A DNA stretch of 40,966 nucleotides from Planctomycetota bacterium (lineage in GTDB: Bacteria > Planctomycetota > UBA1135 > UBA2386). Below the pieces are notes generated by a model, which saw only the letters and a list, made by a program, of their open reading frames with translations, searched no databases and was not told the origin of the DNA. The stretch spans positions 1-40,966 of the forward strand of contig JAEUHP010000004.1 of the NCBI GenBank assembly GCA_016795295.1, written 5' to 3'. Positions within the stretch are counted from its first letter, which is position 1, and every line of letters starts with the position of its first letter. The position numbers and the translations under genes are program-made. Below are positions 33,701 to 40,966 of the stretch, piece by piece.

Positions 33701-33780
33701 TCGAGATCCAGAGCGGCACTCGCATCACCACCATCGATGTGCCTGGGGTGCGCGTGGTGTCGAGCTACTGGCGGCAGTAG
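30730..33780 (+). CDS. Large lipoprotein with Ig-like and beta-propeller regions
   Basis: 1016 residues. The signal peptide is of lipoprotein type: MKANPSGRSPALSLLGWPLLPLLAAVGC, with the modified Cys at 28 and a slightly non-canonical lipobox (AVGC). The first half has a segment like bacterial Ig-like domains (SILVRFNKPVQPGLVGSFFSP). The second half, after a Pro-rich linker (PQPPPGSPPPPTP), has beta-propeller style repeats: LYVLDRDNRRVLVVNSNRF, LAVSNFSSASISFIDID, LSWQPDGEDLLVLSTNSNALTIVS. This points to an envelope-anchored protein with a binding role; no catalytic residues are visible. It has no Shine-Dalgarno. A hairpin after the stop (33825-33849) may end the transcript. Confidence 0.9.
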   Translation: MKANPSGRSPALSLLGWPLLPLLAAVGCTGGQKGDPENRGDFKVVSISTGTGAVYPYRIRKTDIFGNPTNVVLNIEDKDTLTANVTGNNGVLPVATLNTVPELPNGLPGNHFLHFAFSHKLDVKSILSDQLANQGNAGLTGNLSLLAYDAATETSLPVSGRGFVNGITYYNVSGRLVPVQAVVADGLGVRVVDEILDPATLKPLNPRQFLTGRTVGFPNYSGAADLVSKKSFTFVADTDSDLGSIEMFPSDRLIRIRVSSAVRDNEGDILALEVGTATTVGSDGERPQVLGYLTTPQISPGNNQSNIDTQASILVRFNKPVQPGLVGSFFSPQQLVPPSGGVTISVTAAAQTFGLSYHADPLNYANMMDYVITPAYNLPGQAAVDVAVPITTIRAINNNLLIGQQVATRFTTGIGQGIINAPVAPEAIYVGIGGAEPGVSVIDMNGLGQGTGDITNTRFNLNPNIGRAGVTPPMSPGTTNLDAGSSGVLTLVKDTNLETRLLKDPLVGEITDIHIGAPLDLVFNNENINANATRANQINEGFGAAMSGNVIAQPPVPNPPKLLFPPPNPARAIFGEEPTTKSSFGPPGALVTGGPPANCLAAGLNLLVQGNPFANSASQIGLFGSRFMGVFVGPQPPPGSPPPPTPFCPFTSRQQIGHFLYVLDRDNRRVLVVNSNRFTVLDSIRLSDPVSMAMSPNMNRLAVSNFSSASISFIDIDPTSSTFHQVVSETRLNIPGPTALSWQPDGEDLLVLSTNSNALTIVSALDYRVRKEVTGFLNRPIEVIVTERYQRHGNQSGLYYAYILNSNGTVAIYESGPDGVNGIGFNDVVSLVTNESFPRARSMCYDTYAGQGGVLIGHVDESGLGQISRLWLTASPLGQLPLQQNTGGFVRPPNYRQKEWFVTQRFGGLQPNVPRGEFLSGNTVIDICTDDMFNNGGLLGQGTPFNAAFVATPYNHSGKHTVKGTANGVATATVPRLLFLALSDVGKIDVFEIQSGTRITTIDVPGVRVVSSYWRQ

Positions 33781-33824
33781 TCAGTAAGAGCTGGAATCAG
33801 GAAAGCGCTGGAATTGAAGAGAAT

Positions 33825-33849
33825 CCGCGAGCCGCTGCTCGGCTCGCGG
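33825..33849. terminator. 10-base perfect hairpin after lipoprotein gene
   Basis: Arms CCGCGAGCCG (33825-33834) and CGGCTCGCGG (33840-33849) with a 5-base loop, 44 bases after the stop at 33780. It is followed by TTGCTT, a weak T-tract. It lies 139 bases before menG and is the best terminator candidate in this part of the window. Confidence 0.6.
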
Positions 33850-33987
33850 TTGCTTCGCGCGAGCCGTGACACTCCTCGCGTTGATCTCGCGCCGGCTGGA
33901 GCCTCAGCTCCGCTGCGCGGCTGCCGCAACCCGGTAGATTTCCGCTGCTGGGTTGCGCTTCCTGGCGCTGTGGCGCAGGATCGGCAC

Positions 33988-34716
33988 ATGCCCGATGGGC
34001 GCGTTGTGCAAGAGATGTTCGCCGAGGTGGCGCCGGGCTACGACCGGGCCAACCGCGCGCTTTCCTTCGGGGTCGACCAGTGGTGGCGGCGCCGCGCGGT
34101 GCGTTGGGTCGGCGCCAAGCCTGGCGAACTGGGGCTCGACGCGTGCACCGGCACCGGGGACTTGGCCCTGGCGTTGCGCCGTGCTGGAGCCGCGGTGGTC
34201 GGCGCCGACTTCTGCCCGCCGATGCTGGGCAAGGCGAAGGGTAAAACCGGCCTGCGTGGTGGACCGGGGCGAGCTCGCGCGGACCAAGCGTCCGCGCCGG
34301 CACTCGACTTCTTGGCCGCCGACACCTTGGCGTTGCCGTTCGCTGCCGCCACTTTCGATTTTGCCACCGTGGCCTTCGGCATCCGCAACGTGAGTGACCC
34401 GGTGGCTGGGCTGGCCGAACTGGCGCGCGTGGTGCGGCCGGGCGGCCGGGTGCTGGTGCTCGAATTCTGTCGGCCAGCCGGTCGCTGGTTCGCGCCGCTG
34501 TATCGCCTCTACTTCGGCCGGGTCCTACCAGTGCTCGGCGGCTGGATCGCCGGTGCGCGGCGTTCTGCCTACCAGTACCTGCACGACTCCGTGATGCAGT
34601 TCCCCGAGCGCGAGGAGTTCCTTCACCTGATGCAGCGGGCTGGTTTGGTGCGCACCGAGTTGCAACTGCTCACCGGCGGCATTGCCGCGCTCTACCGTGG
34701 CGAAGTCCCCGCGTGA
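33988..34716 (+). CDS. menG: Demethylmenaquinone methyltransferase (MenG/UbiE)
   Basis: 242 residues. The enzyme methylates demethylmenaquinone with S-adenosylmethionine in the last step of menaquinone synthesis. Features: VQEMFAEVAPGYDRANRALSFGVDQWWRR, the SAM-binding DACTGTGDLAL, and the later SDPVAGLAELARVVRPGGRVLVLEFCRP, which are UbiE/MenG signatures. The ATG at 33988 has AGGA at 33977-33980 seven bases upstream; an earlier in-frame ATG would add a ~58-residue segment without family similarity. The next gene overlaps its end by 20 bases, and UbiX and UbiA-type genes follow, which marks this as a quinone cluster. Confidence 0.94.
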   Translation: MPDGRVVQEMFAEVAPGYDRANRALSFGVDQWWRRRAVRWVGAKPGELGLDACTGTGDLALALRRAGAAVVGADFCPPMLGKAKGKTGLRGGPGRARADQASAPALDFLAADTLALPFAAATFDFATVAFGIRNVSDPVAGLAELARVVRPGGRVLVLEFCRPAGRWFAPLYRLYFGRVLPVLGGWIAGARRSAYQYLHDSVMQFPEREEFLHLMQRAGLVRTELQLLTGGIAALYRGEVPA

Positions 34717-35452
34717 TCCCGAGCCGGCTCCGGCCGAGCCCCGGGGCTATGCACACTGGTCGCGCGACCCGGCCGTTGGGCTGTTCGCGGTGATGCCGCT
34801 GTGGCTCACCTATGAGGCGCTTCGTTGGCAGGTGGCACCGGCCGATCGCAACGGTGCCGAAGACGTCATGCTGCGGGCCCTCGAGCAGTTGCCGTGGCGC
34901 GGCCTCTTGTTGTTGCGTTCGCTGCTCGGGGCCGGCTTGTTGCTGGCGGCAGCCTCCCTCATGCGGCGGCAGGTGCCGTGGTTGCGCGTCACCTTGCTGG
35001 TGGCCGTCGAGGGTTCCTTCTACGGCGTGCTGATGGGGCCGGTGGCCAGTCTGCTGACCCAGCACGCCGCGCGTGTGCTGGCTGCGGCGCCGCCGGGCGA
35101 AGGTGGGCTGGCGGCCGATCTGGTGGGTTCCCTGGGGGCCGGCATCTTCGAAGAGCTGTTGTTTCGGCTCGGCCTCTTGCCGCTGTTGGCATGGCTGTGG
35201 CTGCAAGTGGCCCGCAGCTGGTCGATGCCGCGCTGGACCGCCGGCATCGTCGCCGTGCTGCTCAGTGCGCTGGTGTTCGCTTGGTTCCACCATCTGTGTG
35301 GCGAGCCGTTCGAGCGGTCCCGATTCCTGTTCCGCACCGCAGCCGGCATCCTGCTCGGCCTGTTGATGTGGTTCCGCGGCTTCGGCGTGTGCGTCTACAC
35401 CCACGCCTGCTACGACACCTACTACTACCTCACGCATTCGACAGGCCCGTGA
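34697..35452 (+). CDS. CPBP-family intramembrane metalloprotease
   Basis: 251 residues from a GTG at 34697. CPBP (Abi) proteases are membrane enzymes related to Rce1 and often process prenylated or secreted peptides. The three motifs are present: EELLFR with E152, E153 and R157; FAWFHH with F194 and H198; and a final THACYD with H236 and D240. Several hydrophobic segments (for example LLLLRSLLGAGLLLAAASL, TAGIVAVLLSALVFAWFHH) are transmembrane. The gene overlaps the 3' end of menG by 20 bases and its stop overlaps the ubiX start by four. It is therefore embedded in the quinone operon, though its link to quinone synthesis is unclear. A TTG at 34682 is a possible longer start. Confidence 0.88.
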   Translation: MAKSPRDPEPAPAEPRGYAHWSRDPAVGLFAVMPLWLTYEALRWQVAPADRNGAEDVMLRALEQLPWRGLLLLRSLLGAGLLLAAASLMRRQVPWLRVTLLVAVEGSFYGVLMGPVASLLTQHAARVLAAAPPGEGGLAADLVGSLGAGIFEELLFRLGLLPLLAWLWLQVARSWSMPRWTAGIVAVLLSALVFAWFHHLCGEPFERSRFLFRTAAGILLGLLMWFRGFGVCVYTHACYDTYYYLTHSTGP

Positions 35453-36102
35453 CCGGCGATCGTTCCCTTGCTCCAACCCGTGCCTTCGCCGTCTGCTGGA
35501 GCGGCGGCAGCGGCATCGCCTACGGCCTGCGTCTGGTCGAAGTGTTGCTCGCTGCGGGCCACACCGTGCACTTGTGTGCCACCGGAGCAGCCTTGCGCGT
35601 GCTGGTGCACGAAGCGGGCCTGCCGGTCGACTTGGCCAGGCCCGACCTCGCGGCGTTGTTCGCGCCCGAGTTGCGGGCCCGCCTGCGGGTCCACGACCTG
35701 GCCGCGGTCGAGGCGGCGCCGGCGTCGGGCAGCGCCGGCATCGCCGCCACCATCGTCGTGCCGTGCAGCATGGGCTCGCTGGCGCGCATTGCCCACGGCT
35801 TCTCCAGCAACCTGGTGGAGCGCGCGGCCGACGTGGCGCTGAAGGAGGGCCGTCCGCTGGTGGTGGTGCCGCGCGAGACCCCCTTGTCGGTGTTGCACCT
35901 GCAGAACCTGCTCGAATTGGCGCGTCTGGGCGCGATCGTGTTGCCGGCGATGCCGGGCTTCTACCACCGCCCGCAAACGGTGGCCGAGCTGGTCGACTTC
36001 GTGGTCGGCAAGATCCTGGACCGCCTCGCGGTGCCGCACCAGCTGGTGGCGCGCTGGCAGACCCCGGCGCCGCGCACGCCCTACGACGAGGGGGAGGTCT
36101 GA
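35449..36102 (+). CDS. ubiX: Flavin prenyltransferase (UbiX family)
   Basis: 217 residues from a GTG at 35449. UbiX makes prenylated FMN, the cofactor of UbiD-type decarboxylases such as MqnL in menaquinone synthesis by the futalosine route. Hallmarks: the N-terminal WSGGSGIAYGLRLVEVLL, VVPCSMGSLARIAHGFSSNLVERAADVALKEGRPLVVVPRETPLSVLHLQNLLELARLGAIVLPAMPGFYHRP. The segment with VPRETPLS and the CSM near the FMN-phosphate site are conserved. The start overlaps the CPBP stop by four bases and its stop is one base from the next GTG. No UbiD gene is in the window, so the partner must be elsewhere. Confidence 0.94.
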   Translation: MTGDRSLAPTRAFAVCWSGGSGIAYGLRLVEVLLAAGHTVHLCATGAALRVLVHEAGLPVDLARPDLAALFAPELRARLRVHDLAAVEAAPASGSAGIAATIVVPCSMGSLARIAHGFSSNLVERAADVALKEGRPLVVVPRETPLSVLHLQNLLELARLGAIVLPAMPGFYHRPQTVAELVDFVVGKILDRLAVPHQLVARWQTPAPRTPYDEGEV

Positions 36103-36103
36103 C

Positions 36104-37018
36104 GTGGCGCCGGTGGCCAGTTCTGGACCTGCGGGCGGCGGTGCGTTGCGCACGGTCCGCAACTTCGCCTCGCTGGTGAAGCTGTCCCACTCGGTGTTCG
36201 CGTTGCCGTTCGCGTTGCTGGCGCTGCTGGCGGCGACCCAGGGCCGGCCGAGCTGGTCCCTGCTTGCCACGGTGGTGTTGGCGGCGGTCGCCGCGCGCAC
36301 CGCGGCAATGGCCTACAACCGCTTCGCCGATCGCGAACTCGACCAGGCGAATCCGCGCACGCGCGGTCGCGAACTGCCACGCGGGGTGGTGACGCCGCGC
36401 AGTGCCCTGTGGCTCGCTCTCGGCGCCGGCGCCACGTTCGTCGGCGCGGCCGCGCTGCTGAACCCGCTGTGCGGCTGGCTCGCGGTGCCCACCCTGCTGT
36501 TTCTGTGTGGCTACAGCCACGCCAAACGCTTCACGGCTCTGTGCCACCTCTGGCTCGGCTTCGCCCTCGGCCTCGCCCCGGTCGCGGCGTGGCTCGCCGT
36601 CGACGGTGCCTTCACCATCCGGCTGTGGCCGGCGGTGCTGCTCGGCGGCTCGGTGGCGGCCTGGGTGGCGGGTTTCGACGTGCTCTACGCTTGCCAGGAC
36701 GAAGCCTTCGACCGGGAACATGGCCTGCACTCGCTGCCGGCTCGCTTCGGGGCCCGGCGGGCGATGGCGGCGAGCCGGTTCTTGCACCTGCTGGCGGGAT
36801 TCGGGTTCGCGGCCGCGGGCCACTGGCTCGGTTTCGGCTACGGCTATGCTGCCGGCATGGTCGGCGCTGCCGGGTTTCTGGTCTGGCAGCATCGGCTCTT
36901 GCGGCCCGGGGATCTGGCGCGCATCGACATGGCGTTCTTCACCGCGAACGGCGCCTTGGCCGTGCTGTTGTTCGCGGCCGGCTGCCTCGACCTCTACGGG
37001 CTTGGGGGCCTCGGCTGA
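36104..37018 (+). CDS. mqnP: UbiA-family prenyltransferase, probably MqnP
   Basis: 304 residues from a GTG at 36104, with GGGGAGG at 36091-36097 six bases upstream. UbiA enzymes attach a polyprenyl chain to an aromatic ring at the membrane. The two Asp-rich motifs are NRFADRELD (N72, D76, D80) and DVLYACQDEAFD (D192, D199, D203), and RELPRG follows the first. There are about eight to nine hydrophobic helices. Because menG and ubiX adjoin, and no ubiquinone genes are seen, I assign it to the futalosine menaquinone route (MqnP); a 4-hydroxybenzoate prenyltransferase (UbiA) is the alternative. Its stop overlaps the holA ATG by one base (TGATG). Confidence 0.9.
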   Translation: MAPVASSGPAGGGALRTVRNFASLVKLSHSVFALPFALLALLAATQGRPSWSLLATVVLAAVAARTAAMAYNRFADRELDQANPRTRGRELPRGVVTPRSALWLALGAGATFVGAAALLNPLCGWLAVPTLLFLCGYSHAKRFTALCHLWLGFALGLAPVAAWLAVDGAFTIRLWPAVLLGGSVAAWVAGFDVLYACQDEAFDREHGLHSLPARFGARRAMAASRFLHLLAGFGFAAAGHWLGFGYGYAAGMVGAAGFLVWQHRLLRPGDLARIDMAFFTANGALAVLLFAAGCLDLYGLGGLG

Positions 37019-38262
37019 TGGCTGCGCCGCACCCGGACCAGGAGTTCGAACGCCTGCAGCGGGCGTGCCAGAAGGGCCTGGGCCCGGTGGTGGTGGTCAC
37101 CGGGACCAACGACCATTACCGCCGGTTGGCACTCGAACTGCTGCTGGCGGCCCAGCCGCAGGACGCGGAGTTGCGGTTGCTCGATGCCGCCGAGGACCGC
37201 GGCGCGCGCGGCGGGGGGGACGAGGGGGCCAAGGCCCCGCGACCGCGCTCGGGGGAGGCCAGGGACGATGGCGACGATGGCGAGCCGGACGACGGCGAGC
37301 GGGGGGGCACCCTCGAGCCGGCTGCCGAGTCGGTCCAGGACGTGCCCGAACTGCTCGACTTGCGCGGTGGTGGCCTGTTCGCCCGCGCCACGGTGGTGTG
37401 CGTGCGGCGCGGCGCCAAGTGGTGGCAGCGTTGCGCCCCGGTGCTGGCCACGCAGCTCGACAAGATCGCCCGGGGTAGCCGGCTGTTGCTCGAAGCCAAC
37501 AAGCTGGACAAGCGGCGCAAGGTGGCCAGCGAGCTGCTGAAGACGCTCGGCGAAGCCGTGTTCGAGTTCCGCGATCTGTTCGAGACGCGTTTCGGTGGCA
37601 CCGATCTGGCCGAAGGCGAACTGGTGGCCTGGGTCGGCAAGCAGGCGCAGAAGCGGGGTGTGCCGCTGCAGCCGGATGCGGCGCTCTTGGTGGTGGCCCA
37701 GGTCGGCAAAGGGCTCAGCGAGTTGGCCGCCGAGCTGGATCGTCTGCAGGCCCAGTTCGGTCCGGATCCACAGCGCAAGCCGCTCGCACCCACCGACCTG
37801 CGCGGCCGGCTGTCGGTGAGCTTCGAATCGACGCCGTTCGAACTGGCGGAGGCGGTGCTGGACGGCGACCGGGCGCGCGCGCTGCGCTCGGTGCGTGCCA
37901 TGTGCGACCGCGGCGTGCGCGGCAAGACCGGCAAGCGCTCCACCGGCGGGGTGCTGCCGTTCGCTTGCAGCTGGCTGTGGCAGTCGCTGGCCAAGGTCCT
38001 GGCCGGCCGCGAACTGCTCGACGCGGGGGTGCGCCAAGACACCATCGCGCGGCAGCTCGGCGTGCAGTTCTTCGCCGATCGCTTCTTGCGCCAGGTGGCC
38101 CGGCACGACGCCGCGCGGCTGCGCACCGGCCTGCTCGCGATCCACCACTGCCTGCGTCTGTCGCGCACCACCGGCGAGGACGACGGCGTGCTGCTCGAAG
38201 GGTTCCTGCAGGTGTGGTTCCACGGCGGCCAGGTTCCGGGCGCGGAGGCATTCGAATGGTGA
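37018..38262 (+). CDS. holA: DNA polymerase III delta subunit
   Basis: 414 residues, somewhat longer than the usual ~340. The delta subunit opens the sliding clamp as part of the clamp loader. The N-terminus has the VVVVTGTNDHYRRLALE segment and the middle has LLLEANKLDKRRK, EFRDLFET and ELVAWVGKQAQKRGV, with the later ELAEAVLDGDRARALR as in HolA. Residues ~62-105 are a low-complexity insertion rich in Gly, Asp and Arg, which accounts for most of the extra length. It overlaps mqnP by one base and mutL by seven. I did not see a Walker A motif, which the delta subunit typically lacks. Confidence 0.88.
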   Translation: MAAPHPDQEFERLQRACQKGLGPVVVVTGTNDHYRRLALELLLAAQPQDAELRLLDAAEDRGARGGGDEGAKAPRPRSGEARDDGDDGEPDDGERGGTLEPAAESVQDVPELLDLRGGGLFARATVVCVRRGAKWWQRCAPVLATQLDKIARGSRLLLEANKLDKRRKVASELLKTLGEAVFEFRDLFETRFGGTDLAEGELVAWVGKQAQKRGVPLQPDAALLVVAQVGKGLSELAAELDRLQAQFGPDPQRKPLAPTDLRGRLSVSFESTPFELAEAVLDGDRARALRSVRAMCDRGVRGKTGKRSTGGVLPFACSWLWQSLAKVLAGRELLDAGVRQDTIARQLGVQFFADRFLRQVARHDAARLRTGLLAIHHCLRLSRTTGEDDGVLLEGFLQVWFHGGQVPGAEAFEW

Positions 38263-40100
38263 TCCACGTCTTGCCACCCGAGGTGGTCAACCAGATCGCC
38301 GCCGGCGAAGTCGTCGAGCGCCCGGCCTCGGTGGTGAAGGAGCTGGTCGAGAACTCGCTCGACGCCGGCGCCACCCGCATCCGCGTCGAGATCACGGCTG
38401 GCGGCGCCGAATCGATCCGCGTGCTCGACAACGGCGGGGGGTTTCTGCCCGAAGACCTGCCGCTGGCGTTCCGCAGCCACGCCACCAGCAAGTTGCGTTC
38501 GGTCGCCGACCTCGACCACATCGGCAGCCTGGGCTTTCGCGGCGAGGCCCTGGCTTCGATCGGTGCCGTGTCGCGGGCCACGATCAAGAGTCGCCGCCCC
38601 GGCGCACGGGAAGGTTGGCAGGTGGCCACCGACGGTGGCCGCGAACTGCCTCCCGAACCGTGTGGTTGCCCGGAAGGCACCACCATCGAGATCCGCGACC
38701 TGTTCTGCAACGTGCCGGCCCGTCGACGCTTTCTCAAGTCGGCGACCGCCGAACGGGCGCGCATCCAGGAACTGCTCGCCGAGCTGTCGCTGGCGCGGCT
38801 CGAGGTCGACTTCACCCTGGTTGCCGACGGCCGCGAACTGCTGCGGCTGCCCGGTGGCGAGTCGCTCGCCGCCCGCGTGGCCCGCTGCTTCGGCGAGCAG
38901 CTCGCGGCTGGCCTGCTGCCGGTGCAGCGCGCGTTCGAAGGCCTGACCGTCGAAGGCGTGATCGCCCAGCCGGACTTGGCGCGGCGCGACAGCCGCCACG
39001 AACTCTGCTACGTGAACGGCCGCCTCGCGCGCGAGTCGAGCGCGGTCCACGCCGTGCGCCAAGCGTACCGCGAGTACTTGATGGGCGGGCGCTTTCCGGT
39101 CTACGTCCTGCAGGTGGCCCTGCCCGCCGACCAGGTCGACGTCAACGTGCACCCGCGCAAGGCCGAAGTGCGCTTCGTCGAGCCGCGCAAGGTCGCCGGC
39201 TGTCTGCACGAGGCCGTGCGCAGCGTGCTCCAGGCGCGCGGTTTCGCGGCGAGCGGTGCTGCGGTGGGCATCGACCCCAACCTGCCGCGGGCTCAGTCGG
39301 GTTTCCCCGACCTGCCGCGGTCCCTGTTCGATGCCGGGCCGCCGCGCCCGCTGGCCGCAGCGGCGACCCCGGACCTGCCGTTCGTGGTGCGCGAGCGCCC
39401 AGCGGCGGCGCCCGCAGCACCCTCGGGTCCCGCTGCGGCGGCAGCGGCGGCAGGGCCGGGGCCCTCTGCACCAGGCCCCGCGGCCAGCCCGGTCGCGAGT
39501 GCTTCGCGGCCGAATCCGTTCCAGCGCGTTTCCGGCCGCTACCTGCAGGTGCTCGATCTCTACCTGCTGCTCGAGAGTCCAGACGGCCTTTTGGTCGTCG
39601 ACCAGCACGCGCTGCACGAACGGGTGGTCTACGAGCAGCTGCGCGCGGCGCACCGCCAGCGGGCGGTACAGGTGCAGCGCCTCCTGGTGCCCGCGGTCGT
39701 GGAGGTGACGCCGAGCGAGATGCAGTGGTGCCTCGACCATCGCGACGGACTGGCGGCCGAAGGGCTCCTGGTCGACGCGTTCGGCCCGAGCTCGCTCGCC
39801 GTGCACGGCATGCCGACCGCCTTGGCGCGTGCCGACGCGCAAAAGCTGCTGCGGCTCTTGCTCGGCGATGCCGAAGCCGACGGGCGCCGGGCCGTGGCCG
39901 AGCAGGTCGCGGAACGGTTCCACTCGATGGCCTGCCGTTCGGCGGTGATGCGCGGCGACCGGCTCACCGACGCCGAGATCGCGGCCCTCTTGGCCGCCGC
40001 CGCCGACCTCGAGCACCCGCACAATTGTCCGCACGGGCGGCCCACGGTGCTCACGTTCGGCGCCGCCGATCTGGAGCGCTACTTCCGCCGGCGCTGCTGA
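38256..40100 (+). CDS. mutL: DNA mismatch repair protein MutL with endonuclease domain
   Basis: 614 residues. The N-terminal GHKL ATPase has the MutL motifs: ELVENSLDAGA (catalytic E32), RVLDNGGGF, ATSKLRSVADL and GSLGFRGEAL. The transducer domain contains YVNGRL and VDVNVHPRKAEVRF. A long Ala/Pro-rich linker follows (~380-425). The C-terminal domain keeps the metal-dependent nicking site: DQHALHERVVYE (D449), ACRSAV and CPHGRP (C591), so this is the endonuclease type found in organisms without MutH. The ATG at 38256 has GGAGG at 38244-38248, seven bases upstream, the best ribosome binding site in the window. It overlaps holA by seven bases and ends before the convergent lolA-like gene. Confidence 0.96.
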   Translation: MVIHVLPPEVVNQIAAGEVVERPASVVKELVENSLDAGATRIRVEITAGGAESIRVLDNGGGFLPEDLPLAFRSHATSKLRSVADLDHIGSLGFRGEALASIGAVSRATIKSRRPGAREGWQVATDGGRELPPEPCGCPEGTTIEIRDLFCNVPARRRFLKSATAERARIQELLAELSLARLEVDFTLVADGRELLRLPGGESLAARVARCFGEQLAAGLLPVQRAFEGLTVEGVIAQPDLARRDSRHELCYVNGRLARESSAVHAVRQAYREYLMGGRFPVYVLQVALPADQVDVNVHPRKAEVRFVEPRKVAGCLHEAVRSVLQARGFAASGAAVGIDPNLPRAQSGFPDLPRSLFDAGPPRPLAAAATPDLPFVVRERPAAAPAAPSGPAAAAAAAGPGPSAPGPAASPVASASRPNPFQRVSGRYLQVLDLYLLLESPDGLLVVDQHALHERVVYEQLRAAHRQRAVQVQRLLVPAVVEVTPSEMQWCLDHRDGLAAEGLLVDAFGPSSLAVHGMPTALARADAQKLLRLLLGDAEADGRRAVAEQVAERFHSMACRSAVMRGDRLTDAEIAALLAAAADLEHPHNCPHGRPTVLTFGAADLERYFRRRC

Positions 40101-40127
40101 GCGGGCGCTCGCGGCGCCGGGGTTCCT

Positions 40128-40966
40128 TCACTTTGGCCGGTCGAGGTCTTCGACCTGCAGTTTGGGCTGCAACTGCAAGTTGGCCACCACCACGCGGGTG
40201 CGCGCCCGCAGTTTGCCGTCGGCATCGGCGTGCAGATGCACCAGGCGATGCGGCACCAGGTGGCCGTCGACCCGGCGCAGGTCGCCCAGGCGCACGAATT
40301 CACGCCGGCTCGGGTCCGGCCGGCCCTCGTTCAGGGGTTGCACGTCGATCGCCACCAGCTGGCTGGTCTTGGCGTCGACGAACACCTTGGCCAGCACCGG
40401 TGCATCTTCGCCGCCGGTCTGCTGCAAGGGGAATGCGGGCAGGCCGCCAGTGACCACTTCGCAGTCGATGGCCGGCTCGCGGCCGAGCTGCAGGGGCTCC
40501 TTCTGCACCGGCGACGGCGCGGTCGCCGAGCGCAGCACCTGGCCGGGCGCCAGAAAGCGCAGCATCTGGCGGACGAGGTTGGTGTTGCGGTCGCACGCGG
40601 CGCGGTCCTGGGCCTCGGCTTCGGTCAGGTCGCGGGCTTTGCCCTGGAACAGGTGCCAGTAGCCATTGCGGTCGCGGCCCGCGGCCACCGGGGCACCGGC
40701 GTCGCGCACGTCATAGCGCAGCAAGTGGCGCAACTTCTGGTCGGGGCGCAGCCATTCCAGATACTTCAGGTCGATGTCGGCCTGGCCGCCTTGGGCAGCC
40801 TGGGCATCGAGCAGGTGCACTTCGAAGCTGCCGGTGACGGCGGTGACGCGCGCCGGGGTGCCGTCGGGGCGGTGGGCTGCGTCGACTCGCTGGCACAGGG
40901 CTTCGAGGTCGCTGGGCCGCGGTGAGGGCAGGGGGGCGGTGGGACCTGGCGGCGGGGGTGGTGGGG
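40128..40966 (-). CDS. LolA-like lipoprotein-carrier protein (partial)
   Basis: The frame is open to the right edge, so the start and the N-terminus are outside the window; about 279 residues are visible. LolA-fold proteins carry lipoproteins or bind lipid chains in the periplasm. Visible features are a Pro-rich region (~1-20), then RVTAVTGSFEVHLLD, KYLEWLRPDQKLRHLLRYD, WHLFQGKARDLTE, and a C-terminal RREFVRLGDLRRVDGHLVPHRLVHLHADADGKLRARTRVVVANLQLQPKL, which looks like the alternating strands of a LolA or LolB-type half barrel. The assignment rests on pattern only, so confidence is moderate. It converges with mutL, with 27 bases between the stops. Confidence 0.6.
   Translation of the reverse strand, partial: PPPPPPGPTAPLPSPRPSDLEALCQRVDAAHRPDGTPARVTAVTGSFEVHLLDAQAAQGGQADIDLKYLEWLRPDQKLRHLLRYDVRDAGAPVAAGRDRNGYWHLFQGKARDLTEAEAQDRAACDRNTNLVRQMLRFLAPGQVLRSATAPSPVQKEPLQLGREPAIDCEVVTGGLPAFPLQQTGGEDAPVLAKVFVDAKTSQLVAIDVQPLNEGRPDPSRREFVRLGDLRRVDGHLVPHRLVHLHADADGKLRARTRVVVANLQLQPKLQVEDLDRPK

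Noticed and set aside
1..40966. tRNA, rRNA, insertion sequence or phage genes
   Set aside because: I looked for T-loop motifs in the gaps, for transposase or integrase domains and for flanking inverted repeats, and saw none.

Overview
The window is GC-rich (roughly 70% by eye), with densely packed genes, frequent GTG starts and many 1-20 base overlaps. The gene content suggests a planctomycete, probably a lineage close to the marine isolates whose secreted proteins carry a small glycine/proline-rich beta domain at the C-terminus. Pointers are two such secreted proteins, a large lipoprotein with a beta-propeller, a GT9 transferase with an N-terminal cysteine motif, a UbiX/UbiA/MenG menaquinone cluster of the type seen with the futalosine route, and bacterial NHEJ genes. 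This phylum call is an inference from protein style (confidence about 0.6).

Layout. 1-218: 3' end of lysA. 219-469: two 90-base direct repeats. 470-1879: lpdA (minus). 2072-7716: a secreted protein, a small membrane protein (minus), a GT9 glycosyltransferase and a large surface protein built of regulatory-like beta domains. 7784-9019: glgC (minus), with a 16-base tandem repeat upstream. 9293-12392: a secreted protein and a membrane-anchored SGNH-type protein (both minus). 12658-15486: a very large secreted zinc metalloprotease. 15570-23019: a tight glycogen operon made of a debranching enzyme, a GH57 amylase-like enzyme and a 1415-residue glycogen synthase-phosphorylase fusion. 23106-24647: a DUF72 protein and a toxin-antitoxin pair. 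24798-29591: an NHEJ island of Ku, a stand-alone ATP-dependent ligase, an HTH-TPR protein and a convergent LigD. 29753-30178: a tiny Arg-rich exported protein. 30179-30729: a long non-coding stretch rich in hairpins. 30730-33780: a large lipoprotein. 33988-37018: menG, a CPBP membrane protease, ubiX and a UbiA-type prenyltransferase (mqnP). 37018-40100: holA and mutL. 40128-40966: a partial LolA-like protein (minus).

How the genes work together. GlgC makes ADP-glucose; the fusion protein should both polymerise it and phosphorolyse the polymer, while the debranching enzyme and GH57 enzyme trim or remodel it, so most of a glycogen cycle sits within 15 kb. In the NHEJ island, LigD keeps its phosphoesterase and polymerase active sites, but its central ligase domain has lost the adenylated lysine and other catalytic residues. 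The intact separate ligase, one base after ku, is the obvious supplier of nick sealing. This split is the most interesting system in the window. The quinone cluster supplies the prenyltransferase, flavin prenyltransferase and final methyltransferase of menaquinone synthesis; UbiD and the early futalosine genes are not here.
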